Source: Liolophura sinensis
Lineage: Eukaryota > Mollusca > Polyplacophora > Chitonida > Chitonidae
NCBI RefSeq assembly: GCF_032854445.1
Contig: NC_088302.1
Coordinates: forward strand, 10,409,338 to 10,473,337
DNA length: 64,000 nt
Reading direction: 5' to 3'
The position numbers and the translations under genes are program-made. A model generated the notes under the pieces. The model made no database searches and was not told where the DNA came from. It saw only the letters and a list, made by a program, of their open reading frames with translations. Positions within the stretch are counted from its first letter, which is position 1. The number at the start of each line of letters is the position of its first letter. Shown one piece after another: positions 1 through 11,215 of the stretch.

Positions 1-408
1 CATCTACTACTTGGTAATGATCTTGCTGGTGACTAAGTAATGGTTAATCCTATTGTGAGTGATAAACTGTTTAAATCAAACTGTTGATCCTGTTGAGAAA
101 GAAATTCCAGATTTGTATCCCTCTTGTGCTGTAAAGAGGCCTATGTCAAACAAACTTTCTGATAACGGCAAAAACACAGTAACGGACTTACAAGATACAT
201 TTCTTACACAAATGTTTACTCAAGGCGACTGCATTGATAATGATGAATCGGACCATTGTACAGCTAGTGACACATCACATATTTCTAAACATCAGCTTGT
301 AACTGAACAGAATAAAGACCTAGAAATTTCATGTTTGTTTGACAGAGCTCTCGATGATTGTGTTATTTCATCTGAACCTGTGTGTTATTATGTCAAGTCT
401 AATCTGTT
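1..408 (+). pseudogene. Retroelement protease C-terminus and linker, frameshifted
   Basis: The first codons read HLLLGNDLAGD followed by a stop, resembling the end of a retropepsin domain (the usual ILGxD-type segment). After a frame change near 80 the reading continues in another frame (from about 86 to 390) through an acidic linker with no recognisable domain, then shifts again into the integrase frame near 400. The catalytic Asp of the protease would lie left of the window. Assignment rests on position before integrase and on the LLLGND motif. Confidence 0.55.
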
Positions 409-1475
409 GATGATGACTGGGCCGTTAAACATCAGATTGTTGTACCTAAGGCATACCAAACTGAAATTTTACGTATGGCACATGAAATGCCATTAGCTGG
501 TTACTTGGGTGTTAACAAGACCTACTACAGGGTACTGAACCACTTCTTTTGGCCAGGATTAAAGGGAGATGTAACCCAGTTTTGTAAATCATGTCATACA
601 TGCCAGGTAGTGGGTAAGCCTAATCAGACTATTCCTAAGGCACCATTAGAGCCTGTACCAGTTTTTCAAGAGCCATTCAGCAGAATATTGATTGATTGTG
701 TAGGCCCTCTACCTAAGACGAAGTCTGGGAATCAGTATGTTTTAACTATTATGTGTACAGCAACCAGATTTCCGGAGGCTGTTCCTTTAAGGAATATAAA
801 CACCAAGTCTGTTATCAAAGCTTTCACTAAGTTTTTTACTCTGTTTGGTTTACCCAAATCCATTCAGTCTGATCAAGATTCAAACTATATGTCTGGTATT
901 TTTCAGCAAGTTATGCACCAGTTAGGCATTAAACAACACAAGTCTTCTGCCTACCATCCAGAAAGTCAAGGTGCAAATGAAAGATTTCACCTAACATTAA
1001 AGAACATGATTAAGACTTATTGTTATGACAAAGAGAAAGACTGGGATGAAGGTATTCCATTTCTTATGTTTGCTGTCCGAGAGTCAGTACAAGATTCATT
1101 GGGTTTCAGTCCATTTCATTTAGTATTTGGACATACTGTTAGAGGACCATAGTTAATTTACAAGGAACAGTTTCTCAGTGATCGCACAAGTAATGTAAAT
1201 GTTTTGGATCATGTATCTGATTTTCGTGCTAAGCTTGTCAGAGCTTGTGAATTGGCTAAAGCCAATCTTGAATGTACTCAGAAGAATATAAAACGTAGAT
1301 ATGATGAGAAATCTGTTGTTCGGTCATTTCAACCTGGTCAGAAAGTTTAAGTATTGTTACCTGTACCTGGTAAATGTTTTGATGCCATATGTTTTGGTCC
1401 ATATGTTGTTGACAAAAAGCTGAGTGAGCTTAACTATGTTGTTAAAACACCTGATCGACGCAAGTCAAGTTTAAC
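409..1475 (+). pseudogene. Retroelement integrase (H2C2 finger, DD35E core, GPY-like tail), broken
   Basis: Integrase inserts retroelement cDNA into the host chromosome. The frame from about 409 gives an HHCC zinc finger (H of MAHEMPLAG, then CKSCHTC). It is followed by an rve core with Asp in LIDCVGPL, Asp in SDQD and Glu in ANERF, the last two 35 residues apart, so DD35E is intact at sequence level. The frame is stopped by TAG at 1150-1152, continues, and is stopped again by TAA at 1348-1350. The tail includes FGPYVV, the GPY/F-type module of Ty3/gypsy integrases. A one-base shift near 1470 separates it from the next segment. Confidence 0.85.
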
Positions 1476-2170
1476 ATGTTGAAACCCTCTGTAAGCAGAG
1501 ATGACACTGACAACACTGCTGTACATTCTGTTAATGTTGTTGCTGCTGACATTGACCAGAGTTGCTGTAATACAGTTGATATTGGCGAACAGTTGGTTGA
1601 TTCTAAGCTCAATTCTTCAAAGCTTCAGAATTCAGATATCTTAAAACAACTTGATTCTAAACTGCAACAGCAACTGTCTGAACTTGTTCATGAGTTTTCA
1701 CATTTGTTTTCGGATGTACCATCAAGAACTGATGTCATTTTTCACGATGTTGATGTTGGTGATGCCTCACCTATTAAACAGCACCCTTACAGGTTAAACC
1801 CAGTGAAGGTTAAGTACCTCTCTAATGAGATTAAGTACCTGTTAGACAATGACTTCATTGAGCCTAGTTACAGTAACTGGAGTTCACCATGTATTTTGGT
1901 ACCCAAGCCTGATGGTACATATAGAATGTGTACGGATTACAGGTAAGTCAATGCTGTCACTAAATCAGACAATTATCCAATACCTCGTATTGATGACTGT
2001 ATTGACGCTGTTGGTCAGGCGAAACATGTATCAAAGTTCGATCTTTAAAAGGGTTTTGGCAGGTTCCTCTTACTTCTAAGGCTCGTGAAGTTTCAGCCTT
2101 TGCTACGCACGATGGACTCTTTCAATACAAGGTAATGCCATTTGGAATGAGGAATAGCCCAGCTACGTAT
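1476..2170 (+). pseudogene. Retroelement reverse transcriptase, N-terminal half
   Basis: Downstream of integrase the frame from 1476 shows a spacer, then HPYRLNP, WSSPCILVPKPDG and MCTDYR, typical of Ty3/gypsy-type RT fingers and palm. A stop lies where the lysine after DYR is expected, and another interrupts the FDL segment (TAA at 2047). The frame goes on through QVPLTSKAREVSAFATHDG and MPFGMRNSPATY. It is then cut at 2170 by the insertion and resumes at 4202. RT copies element RNA into cDNA; this copy cannot be translated intact. Confidence 0.85.
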
Positions 2171-3118
2171 TGTGGCGATTTTGCTAGAGACAGTATATTA
2201 TTTCATATAATTGCATGGGAGGTTAGGGGTTAATTTTCTGCCTTGTCCATAATGTAGACAGGTTTTACCGGTAGAATGTAAATTTTTATGGGTTAGACAT
2301 ATCCTTAAATTAAATTAGAATTTTTGTGGAATATTTTGAAATATATATATATTTTTTCTGTAACATATAGAGACAGGATATTTTGTGGACTCATGAGAGC
2401 AAGTTGTTTTTGGCGCCTTAATATAACTTTTGAAGGACACAGTTTCCGTGGACCCCTGTCCTTTCCAACGTAAGAATTTTAATACTTGATGACTTAATTA
2501 GAACAGCATATTTCACGTATAATACATTGACATGTTGAAGGAGTTTCTCTCCAAGCTTTGTGATCAGATATTGTTTGACTAGGTTGCAAACAACAGTTTT
2601 TTTTTTTTAGCGACCTTAAGTTTGGCGAAACATCCGCCATTGTTAATATTTTGAAGTGACAAATTCGAGTAGAGTTTCCATTACTTTTGGACATATTCTT
2701 CCTGTAACAAACCACGTACGGCATCTTTCCAGTTAAAACAACATTAGTACTCACTGACTGTGGCATGATTTTGGCATAAAACGTCCTTTGTACCAAGTTT
2801 AAGACACTAAATCATTTTTTTTTGTGGTTGTTGTTGTTGCTTCGCCGCGCACGATCGTCGTTCACGGTGAACTGCCGCTAGACGAGGTTGTCTACTTTAC
2901 GACATCCTTTAGTGTTAAACTCATATTGAAGAGTTTCAAAAGGGGCATTAACTTGTATTTGCGAAAGTAAATAGTTTCACTCCACAGGCTCATCTTCTTT
3001 CTACCTACAAGTTATTGTTCATCTTTCCATTATTAAGAAAAAAAAATGTGCCATGACATTAGATACGCATGTACATGTATAGTATTTCTATACACAGATG
3101 TTGTTACTTTGGTATTAG

Positions 3119-3180
3119 CCAATCAGTGCTCTGAGTACCGTCCTTGGTACTCATGAATATTTATGAGCGTAGACTATAAA
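3119..3180 (+). promoter_or_regulatory. CCAAT and TATA boxes inside the 2-kb insertion
   Basis: A CCAAT at 3119-3123 (within GCCAATCAG) is followed 52 bases later by TATAAA at 3175-3180. With the AATAAA at 3899-3904 this fits LTR promoter and poly(A) signals. Function is inferred from motifs only. Confidence 0.4.
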
Positions 3181-3349
3181 TACTGGGCAAATTCCCACCT
3201 TTAGTCCCAGATGATCTCGGACCACCGTCGTGTTAACATCTAAATTTCCACCTAGCTAGCTTTCTAAGGCAGGTATTTTACATGTATATAAGCAGTGTGA
3301 AGTGGTAGCTAGATAAGTTGTCAGCACTGAAGTGGGATTTCAGCTTTAG

Positions 3350-3670
3350 AGCATACCTAGAGACAGTGGGACTGCTAGTTCCAAATTGTGACACGTGTTC
3401 CCAGGCTGTGGGACTGACTTTCCCAGGCTGTGAGACTGATATTCCCAACCATGATTGAGACAGTATATCTCAATAGTTTGTAACTGGGATTTTCTGGACC
3501 AAAATTTTATAATTCCCAAGTATGAGCTGAAACATTTATACTGGGAGAATTTGTGCATAAGTGGGATTCCCAGTTTCGGCACAGTGAGACGCCGAGTCCC
3601 AAAATTTGGAACTCGTTTTCCCAAGTTATTACTGGACCAATTCTGGAACTGTTACTCCCAGAGAACACCT
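3350..3670. repeat. Cluster of short CCCAG/CTGGG motifs
   Basis: About 320 bases contain many copies of TTCCCAG, CTGGGA and GGGAC-type words at irregular spacing, for instance near 3400, 3420, 3487, 3540, 3567 and 3655. They lie between the putative TATA box and poly(A) signal of the insertion. They may be transcription factor sites or RNA stems; neither is shown. Confidence 0.4.
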
Positions 3671-4201
3671 GAAAGTATTATTTACTGATAATGTCCCCAC
3701 ACACGGCTGACATATTGTCTATATAACACCAGTAGGACATACCACAATCACAGCAGCACTAGGTTTAATACCTCCCTGAGATATCCCTAACACAGTTATC
3801 TGAACCATCTGAAGTACAGATGTTGTGCTTGTACACTGTACTGGCACTTTTACAGATATATATATATATATATTAACATACTCCTGTCACTCTATTTTAA
3901 TAAAACTGTTGCTGCTGTTTGTTGAACCTTAAAAAATCGGACTTTTCTTGGTTATTCGAAGTTCAGAGCTAACTAGTGGTTTTCCCAAACATACTACTGG
4001 ATGACACGGACTGACCGAGCTGACATTCAAAAGAATCCATAGTAGCGAACGTCTCCAGCGGTATACAGATATTGTTCCAGAGTTCGACACTGGGTGTTTC
4101 ACGCTACCAATATTGTGCTTTCCCCTGTAGTAAATGGTGTGATTTTAAACTGGGATATCTGTATCGTTAAGAAGATATATATATAAAAACAAATCGCTAC
4201 A

Positions 4202-4460
4202 GTATCAACGACTGATGAATGAGGTCACTTCCGGATTGGACGAGTGTCGTGTCTACATAGACAACGTCATTATCTTCACCGACACTTGGGAACAGCACAT
4301 TTCCAGAATGCGCCAGTTGTTTGAGAGACTTAGTCAGGCTAAACTTACCGTCAATCTTGTAAAAAGTGAATTTTGTTGTGCCACTGTCACATAGTTGGGT
4401 CATGTTGTCGGCCAAGGTCAAGTTAAGCCTATTGACTCTAAAGTCAGTGCTATTTCCACT
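4202..4460 (+). pseudogene. Retroelement reverse transcriptase, C-terminal part with altered YxDD
   Basis: The frame resumes with QRLMNEV and reaches the catalytic box, which reads YIDN instead of YxDD: the second aspartate codon has become AAC. A stop (TAG at 4392-4394) precedes LGHVVGQGQVKP, the usual thumb-side motif. The sequence ends abruptly near 4460, where most of the connection and RNase H region is deleted. Confidence 0.8.
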
Positions 4461-4470
4461 GTTTATTGTT

Positions 4471-4546
4471 GCAGGAATACAATCTTGAAATCAAACATGT
4501 TAAGGGAAAAGATAATCTTATTGCAGATTGCTTGTCTCGTGTATAA
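4471..4546 (+). pseudogene. RNase H C-terminal remnant of the retroelement
   Basis: A short frame beginning QEYNLEIKHVKG and ending ADCLSRV then stop (4544-4546) matches the usual end of the RNase H domain in Ty3/gypsy pol proteins. It directly follows the deletion junction and marks the pol 3' end. Confidence 0.8.
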
Positions 4547-4660
4547 GTTGTGTATAAAATGTTTAATTGCATGTGGTTTTACAATGTTGTATATATTATT
4601 GTTTAACATATATTGTAAGTAGAAAAAAAGTTAGGAAAACTTTTTTTCTTGAAGGGCGGG

Positions 4661-5310
4661 TGTGTTATGTGCACAACTGCCGTCAGCTTCTAAATTTAGC
4701 TTGCCACTGTTTACATATGCTGAGTTCAGGGCCTGCTGTCTGCCTCTGCCTTAGAAGTTTCCAGAGTACGCTCAGTTCGGGGCCTGTTTGTTTACGACAA
4801 GTGTTCAAGAATTTTATTATTCTAGAAAATTCCACCAGTCTATATAAGACCTATGAAAGCCGGTCAAAAGAGGAGAAAGGAGAATTATTGAGTTTTGGAT
4901 GCTTTTGTGCTGAATTTTGGTGTCTTTATAGCCTCTGGCTTTGTTATATCCTATCTCCACCGAGCACTTGTTCAGTCTGAACTTGTATATTTAATTTGTG
5001 CTCTTGTGTACACAGTGCTTATTAGTACACGGACCCTGTCTGTGGAATTTTGTGTATATTTCGTCATACACTCAGTTATACTGTGCATTTTCCCTCTTGT
5101 GAATATTGCCTCTTTGCATTTTTTTAAGCATTGCGGAGTATATGCGTCCGTTTGGACTTGACACCGTTGTACATGTAAGTACTTTAGTATTTGTATAGAT
5201 ACTGCTACCCTTTCTTGTTAAACTTAAGTACTTTAGTATTTGTATAAGTCTTCTTATCTGTTCTTGTTAAACCTAATAAATTGTTGTAAAATAAAATCTG
5301 CTGGTTTTGG
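4661..5310 (+). repeat. 3' LTR of the Gmr1-like element (right edge approximate)
   Basis: A purine tract (GAAGGGCGGG, 4651-4660) directly precedes TGTGTTATG, a likely polypurine primer followed by the LTR start. The block has a TATATAA box at 4841 and AATAAA signals at 5275-5280 and near 5290. A duplicated segment of about 50 bp (GTACTTTAGTATTTGTATA...) lies at about 5176-5270. No clear terminal CA or target duplication was found, so the end near 5310 is a guess from the poly(A) signal. Confidence 0.55.
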
Positions 5311-6090
5311 TTACTTTTTTGTGCGGCTAAACTGTCGTGTATTTCGAAAAGGCCATCTCTTTACAATACAGACAGTTTGGGTCGTAACATCTGAAAGTCT
5401 CCGCATAGTTGTGAAAGTGCGTACAGCAATAAAATTTTGCGGATAACGGTTTGAAGCGCGTCTCAGTACGCAAGCGCAGAGCGTGTTATACGGAAGACGA
5501 ACAAGGGTAACTGGCGATTCATTCCTGTCAGGTACAGCATTATTTACAGACTTTAGTACAGTCTTCGATTTGGACTTCAGAAAATCTTCAGGTGTCACAA
5601 AGGCCTGCATTGCACGAAATTTGCTATGATTTGTGAGACTGTTCTGTGTTACAATGCTTTTATACAGGGCCATTTGCAGTTGTTTGTTCCCTCCCTGCTT
5701 CCATAAAACCTGTCACGCGCACTCTAAGCCGCTGATTAACTTATTAAACAGAAGTGTAAGGCTGATTTCCTAAGGTTTATGCCTATTTGTCATTTATGCT
5801 CGATGAGCAGTGGTGTGTGATCTGGTATCAACAATCACATGGTTTGATTGAATTTCATGATCTCCTATAGCATACGTTGCAACGCCTCAGCAATGATTTT
5901 AATCATATTACGCTGAGCGAAATGAGTGATCCACTGATGTCAAAAATGAGGGATTAAATGATATTAATGCTAAAAGGTACTGGATTTTATTATACTGATG
6001 GGCCAACAAACCGCAACTTTCGGAACGTTATCTCCCCTTGAAATCTGGTCGCCTTACAACATTTGTGTTGGATATTGGGTTGATAAGTTT
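5311..6090. other. Intergenic, no gene recognised
   Basis: Both strands carry short open frames, but none shows a family motif or splice structure I can name. Unannotated flank of the retroelement. Confidence 0.5.
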
Positions 6091-6094
6091 ATAT

Positions 6095-6243
6095 TAGTTC
6101 ATTGGTGTTTTACGCTGTACTCAAGAATATTTCACTCGTACGAGGGAAACCAACATTATGATGAGAGTGAAACGGACAGAGCCCATTCGAAACCCACGGC
6201 CATCCGTAACATAATGGCAGATCTTCTCACGTACGTGATGAGA
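6095..6243 (-). repeat. SINE family A, 3' part
   Basis: The sequence from ATTGGTGTTTTACGCTGTAC to CACGTACG matches the tail half of the family seen complete at 13673-13939, in reverse orientation. The tRNA-like head is missing. Confidence 0.8.
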
Positions 6244-6689
6244 ATATTTGCGATCTTTCCATCCAATGTTTGTTTTGGGAATATAGTACTGTGGATGTTG
6301 CTGTGGAGACCATTTTTCATTAATTGTCGCTTCCAGCATGAATGATATTGAATGTGTACTTTCAAAAACGTAAATGCTAATTAAGAAAATTGTGGCAACA
6401 GTACGTTAATTGGTTCGACAATTAACGTTGTAAAGAGAGGTAGATACGTTTTAGGTCTTATTTTCCATTTAGTTAATGCCTACATTTTAAGGGTCACTGT
6501 CGCTGAACAGTCCCTTTGTATGCATGCCGAAAACTGTGACGGCCTTGGAGACATTACAAGAAAACCCGAGGGACCATGAAGAATGACTTTCAACTAGGGC
6601 CGCTGAAAAACAAGAGGGAATGTCAGTTTCATAACAGTGACGTAGACTATTTAACACAGTTTCTCATTTTGTCCATCCATCCAAGTTTC

Positions 6690-6955
6690 AACTAATATAG
6701 TGAAAGCAGAGAGTAGACCTAACACCAGAGCAGCGACGACTATGATAACTGGAGAATGGTAGGCCTATACACGTGACCGGTGAAATATGGCCTCTTGTCA
6801 ATTCACTTCAGCGTTTTACTCTAACTGTTCATGCAAATGCTTAAATGGTAGCAAATACACGCCCCCTAGCACCATGAATTAGGTTAGAACATGTAGTGAA
6901 GTTAATTACAATTTATTAGACGTCACTGGTATAGAATTACTCAAAATGCTGTGTT
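6690..6955. repeat. Interspersed repeat R1, copy 1
   Basis: It shares words such as CCAGAGCAGCGACGAC, GTGACCGGTGAAAT and TAATATGTAAATGTTTAAAT-like stretches with blocks at 16595-16855, 24225-24425 and 37878-38115. It contains one TAGGCCTA (6760-6767) where the other copies read a short TCACA stretch. No coding potential or tRNA-like head is seen. Confidence 0.6.
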
Positions 6956-8530
6956 ACATCACATTTAACATGCATTAACAAATATTAATGCTAACCAAAA
7001 TGCACTAGGCAATAACTCTACAAAATGATGCCCACTAAATGGCAAAATAATGTCAAAAATTAGCCGTTGCCAAATATAGTTGGAACTGAATTCGTGTGTA
7101 CAGCCTTCCAATCGGTCATGACAATGCGGTCTTTTGTCGTCGCTTCTTTGACCTACTTCATACACGGGCACATTTGACAACAATGATAATCGTCCGCTAA
7201 TCGCAGACATGATTCTTGTGGGAACAGTTGCGATTAGGCGCCTTTGTCAGATGATTTATGGTGATTTATGCTCTTGCCTATTTATCTTGAATCTTTTAAC
7301 AGATGCTTTCGAAACAGATCTTGCCATTATGAAGATAAAGGTTGAGGGCGATTTGTTGGTTGACAAGATTTGGTCTGAAGAGTTATCTCCCCGTACATCT
7401 AGCTGCACAGCTTAGCCGGCAACAGACCCCAATTAATTTTCCCTAAGCGACAATGTAAACGTTTTGCGCTGTGGCTCAGTCCCAAACATTCCGTGGTCAA
7501 TGAGCTTTGGTGCATACCTGGCGTAGCCTGTGAGAAAGAAGCCATAAAAATCTTGACACAAGCTGTCCGTCAAAATCTGAACCCAGCCGCTGGGAGGGGT
7601 GCCTAACTGCGCCTAGGGGACGTTACCACTTGTCTCCTTGTGCCCTTTTGCCCAAAATTTCAAACTTTCATCATTAAAACTCATACCTGCCCAAAACTTA
7701 GACAATTTCCACCATTTTGATACCAAGCATACACCTGTACACCAAAAATGGCAGGTTGGCGGCGAAAAAAGACTTTACACCCTCAAATACACAGAATAAC
7801 ATTCCCCCCGAAAAACGGAAGTTGTAATGGGGTACTGTGTCTAGCCTTTGGGGAGCCATTCTTTTTTAGCCGGCCCTGCATCACGAAGCTATTTTAGACA
7901 AAAGTAAAAATTTAAAATCATGAAATTTGATATATTGGGTTACAGTATTTTAGCTGAAGTTTGGTGTACAGTTACTTACGTAGAATTCACATTGCCTACC
8001 AATATTTTGACCTTGATACATCAGAAGTAACAATTTTTAGTTCAATTTGTTACACTTAGTCGTATATGTGGTATTTTTTTCTGAACTTAGATTTAGGTTT
8101 AAAAACTGTTTTTATTGTCGTCAGGAAGGTGTAAGGCATCTTTTTGTATTAAAATATAAATCTTGAAAATGAGTCACAATTATTTTTAGCGTATTAAACT
8201 GTTAACAACTAGGCTTGACATGAATCTAAGACAACTTCGTGATCCTGGCCTCTGGATCGTAGACATAAGCAAAATTTTAATCATAAAATTTGGTAGCTTC
8301 CTTTCCAGTATTTTAGCTGCAATTTGACGTACAATAACTTACCTATAATTCATGTTGCCAAGCAACATTTTGATCTTGTTACATCAGAAATAACAATTTT
8401 AAAGTGATATGAAATTTTGACTCAGGTGTAAGATTGCTTTGTGATCCCTGGGTCTGAGGCTAGTGGCTAAGCACACAAAATAGTGACGTCATGAAGTTAC
8501 TGGAGAAAGTGGTCCAGGATTTATGCAGAT
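6956..8530. other. Non-coding stretch with a diverged local duplication
   Basis: Blocks at about 7880-8040 and 8255-8410 are diverged direct copies (both contain CAGTATTTTAGCTG and ACATCAGAA.TAACAATTTT). No gene, promoter or RNA gene is recognisable in the remainder. Confidence 0.5.
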
Positions 8531-8535
8531 ATTTC

Positions 8536-8695
8536 ATTTAGTGAGTGAGTGCGTGCTCGGGGTTTAACGTCGTACTTAACAATTTTTCAGTCATATGACG
8601 ACGAAGGAATCCGTAGAGTGCATGTAATGTGCCTCCTTGTATCTCTTTTATCTAGTGCTGCTTCATTGAGACGCCTTACCGAAGCAAATATATCA
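8536..8695 (-). repeat. SINE family B, 3' part
   Basis: Reverse orientation: GTGAGTGAGTGC, then GGTTTAACGTCGTACTTAAC and the complement of GTCATATGACTGAAAAATT, the conserved tail of the family seen complete at 55592-55854. Confidence 0.8.
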
Positions 8696-8699
8696 GTCT

Positions 8700-11020
8700 G
8701 GTAAGTAAATATTGTCACATTGATTTTTCATTGTTTTCGACATCTCTTGCAGTCTGTTCCACAATTTCATTCAATTAACCTCGAAAGAGGGCAATTAAGA
8801 CGGCTATAATGTCTTATCTATAGTCAGGTTTTGTTGAAGATATGTTAATTTCTCTGGAATTTCAAATTCACGGGTATTTTGCTATTAAAAACATGGGATG
8901 ATTGGGTTCACTGACTTTGGTACAAGAAGTCCATCATTTCATGTTCTCAACAGCACGATCCGACATGCCATATGCTTGGTCGTAATATTAACTGTTCCCT
9001 GAGTTTATCGCCCTCTCTGTAGACTCTTGTATCTCACGCCATCACACGAACGACATTGTATTTTAGCATCATGGAAGTCTTAGAGTCTGTTCCACACAGG
9101 ACATGTTTGAATTCAAGTTTATTAATGTGTGATACTGAAGACGTTTTCAGCCTGATTCATTATGTCAATAATACTTCCCAAAATGAACCACATCTGCAGG
9201 TTCCCTGCAAACCTACCGACATAACGCGACGCTGTCGAACCTGGGACAACTGGGTTTGAAACTGCAAAGACTGGGGGAATTATAACATTCCTACACCATT
9301 CCTAAACCATAAATCGGGAGATCCATAGCTGAAACAGCCTATAACACCAGTTCTCCCAATTGGAGGTCTTTAACGCTCTGTCCATATTTGTCAACTAGAA
9401 TCCATGCGCCGAAACAGACATTCATATACCAGCCGTCAACCAATAAGGACGTTCCGCGTCAATTCCCAGAAACGACGTTTAACATAAATTATCAAAGAAC
9501 TAAAAAATTATATAAAGTACGAAAATAGGACGGAATCATAAGAAGAGAAGCGGTAAACAGCTTTCAATGATGTAGGAAAGACGCAAGGTATGTTCCAGGC
9601 GACTTAGTGAAATCAGTATTAAAATCGCGTATCATGCTAGAAAACCTGTTGTCGATAGCAAAATATGTATCTCAGTTGCGCTTAGATCACAACGGTTCAT
9701 ATATCCAACGTGGAGATCTGGTTCAACACGATGAATATAATGACCCTAGATCCGGGTAAAGCGAAATTAGGCACAATCATGAAATAGAGCGCCAGAAATT
9801 CTGAACGCTCTGTAAATATTTACTTACAAGAGAATTTTGTTCATTATAAAATTTAAGAAACTTGGAGTGAAGCCGTTTGATGGAGTTTTTTTACTAGTTC
9901 TTACAGTAATAACTTGTGACGTTTGATGGAAATCGTCACACAACACGCAGGGTCTAACAAATGCTATAAGGGGAGATATGTACACGCCATATGCAGGACC
10001 CTTCGGCATATTGCTGTTCAAGAATGGATAACTTATAATGTCAAAACTGAAACTATCCTCTTGTCGTAAAGTCTACGAGAGAGGAGACCTTTTTGGTGTT
10101 TGTGCAAATACAGGCCCAGATAAGATGTACCATCTGTAGAATCGTGTTAATCCAGCGAAGGTGGTTAAATATCTTTCACAGCTTTTGCTATATATGGATT
10201 GTTTATAGTCTGCAGGTCATCAATATACTGTTTTGTGAACTAGAGCCTCATGCTCATGATAGATTTTAAGAATCTTAGAGTGAAGTTGTTTAATGGAGTA
10301 CGTGTATCCTTGACACTACTTTTTTAATTTAAAAAAAGTGACGTTGATTGGAATCATCGCATTGTATACAGAACACGGCATTTTAAGACAAGCGATTCAG
10401 CGAGAGCCTCATCCAGTCTAAGCTTGTAGCGTTGCCCTCAGCTCATCATGTTCATTTACCGAATCGTTTGTACACGATTGCCTCGAACCTTGCCGTGATA
10501 TACATATACCGACATTTCCACTAGGTATTCCTTCTACAAAATCGCCAGGTATACCTCGATGCCGAAGCCATCTATAAAACAAACGTTACTGATACTGATA
10601 TGTGTCATTTTGCCTGCAAAATGATAAAGTTCGTTGTTGCAACTGAGCATGACATGTCATTAAAAGACCATATCCTCTTTCTGAAGATGACTTGTGTTTG
10701 GTCTAAATACATGTATCAAGGCAGAACAATTTCGGTTGTTGACGTTTGGTTGCGAATTGCAAGAAATTTTAGATTATAAGCCGATGTTAACTTGCACGGA
10801 AATTTTCCACACATTAAAGATATTCCTTGTGATGGATAAGCCCTAAGCTATTTATTCATGGTTTTATAAACCACGTGGTCAAGTCTGCTACAATCTCAAA
10901 AATTGGTGTTTCATTTGTCAAGATTTCATGAAGTGAGTTAAAGCTTAGATAATATCTCAACCCAGAAATTTTGCCTACTGGTCATATAGCTGATTAGTTT
11001 GTGTTTGAATAGTGTTTACG
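8700..11020. other. Non-coding stretch with repeat fragments
   Basis: It contains a copy of interspersed repeat R2 (about 9395-9670, related to 34575-34860 and 39130-39420). A diverged local duplication lies at 9850-9985 and 10258-10390; both share the GAGTGAAG..GTTTGATGGAGT type of sequence. No gene is supported. Confidence 0.5.
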
Positions 11021-11025
11021 TCATA

Positions 11026-11215
11026 TAGACCGCTTCGGTGGTCTAATGGTTACAGTTTGCGTCTGGAAGTCGGAAGATCTGGGATCAAACCCAGACGCTT
11101 GATGACTGGCGCTCAGCAGTGAGAGTATAGCAAGGAAACAAGACTGGTTAGCCCGTTGTCAGTGTCATGTGACTGGTGTCACATGATACTTCAGCGGCAG
11201 CAATAAATAAACTTT
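11026..11215 (+). repeat. SINE family C (tRNA-like head TGGTCTAATGG)
   Basis: The head carries an A-box-like TGGTCTAATGGTTA and a B-box-like GGATCAAACCC, then a body that includes CAGCAGTGAGAG and GACTGGTTAGCCC. The same head and body recur in reverse at 20330-20625 and 53105-53435. It resembles a tRNA at the 5' end but has no full cloverleaf, so it is a SINE and not a tRNA gene. Confidence 0.7.

Larger units (their letters stand above)
2171..4201. mobile_element. 2.03-kb insertion with TG...CA ends and GTAT target duplication, probable solo LTR
   Basis: The RT reading frame breaks after GTAT (2167-2170) and resumes after a second GTAT (4202-4205). The inserted block starts TGTGGCGATTT and ends AAATCGCTACA, an 11-bp inverted repeat with one mismatch. 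TG...CA ends plus a 4-bp duplication suit an LTR. A CCAAT box, a TATA box (3175-3180) and an AATAAA (3899-3904) in the same orientation suggest U3, R and U5 of an unusually long solo LTR read on the plus strand. A non-autonomous DNA transposon is the alternative. No transposase or pol was recognised inside it. Confidence 0.65.
1..5310 (+). mobile_element. Degenerate Gmr1-like (Ty3/gypsy-related) LTR retrotransposon, 3' part
   Basis: The order read along the plus strand is protease tail, integrase, reverse transcriptase, RNase H end and 3' LTR. The enzymes look Ty3/gypsy-like (H2C2 finger, GPY-type integrase tail), but integrase lies before reverse transcriptase, as in Ty1/copia. That combination is known for Gmr1-like elements of marine animals. 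The copy is dead: frameshifts near 80, 400 and 1470, stops at 1150 and 1348, an altered RT active site, a 2-kb insertion at 2171-4201 and an internal deletion near 4465 that removes the RT end and most of RNase H. The 5' LTR and gag lie outside the window. The right edge is approximate. Confidence 0.85.

Noticed and set aside
2494-2796. 100-codon minus-strand frame within the 2-kb insertion
   Set aside because: No motif, no conservation evidence, and of a length that chance can give.
11026-11110. tRNA-like sequence with A-box and B-box-like motifs
   Set aside because: It continues into a SINE body and lacks a full cloverleaf and acceptor stem; it is a SINE head, as are the heads at 13673 and 55592.
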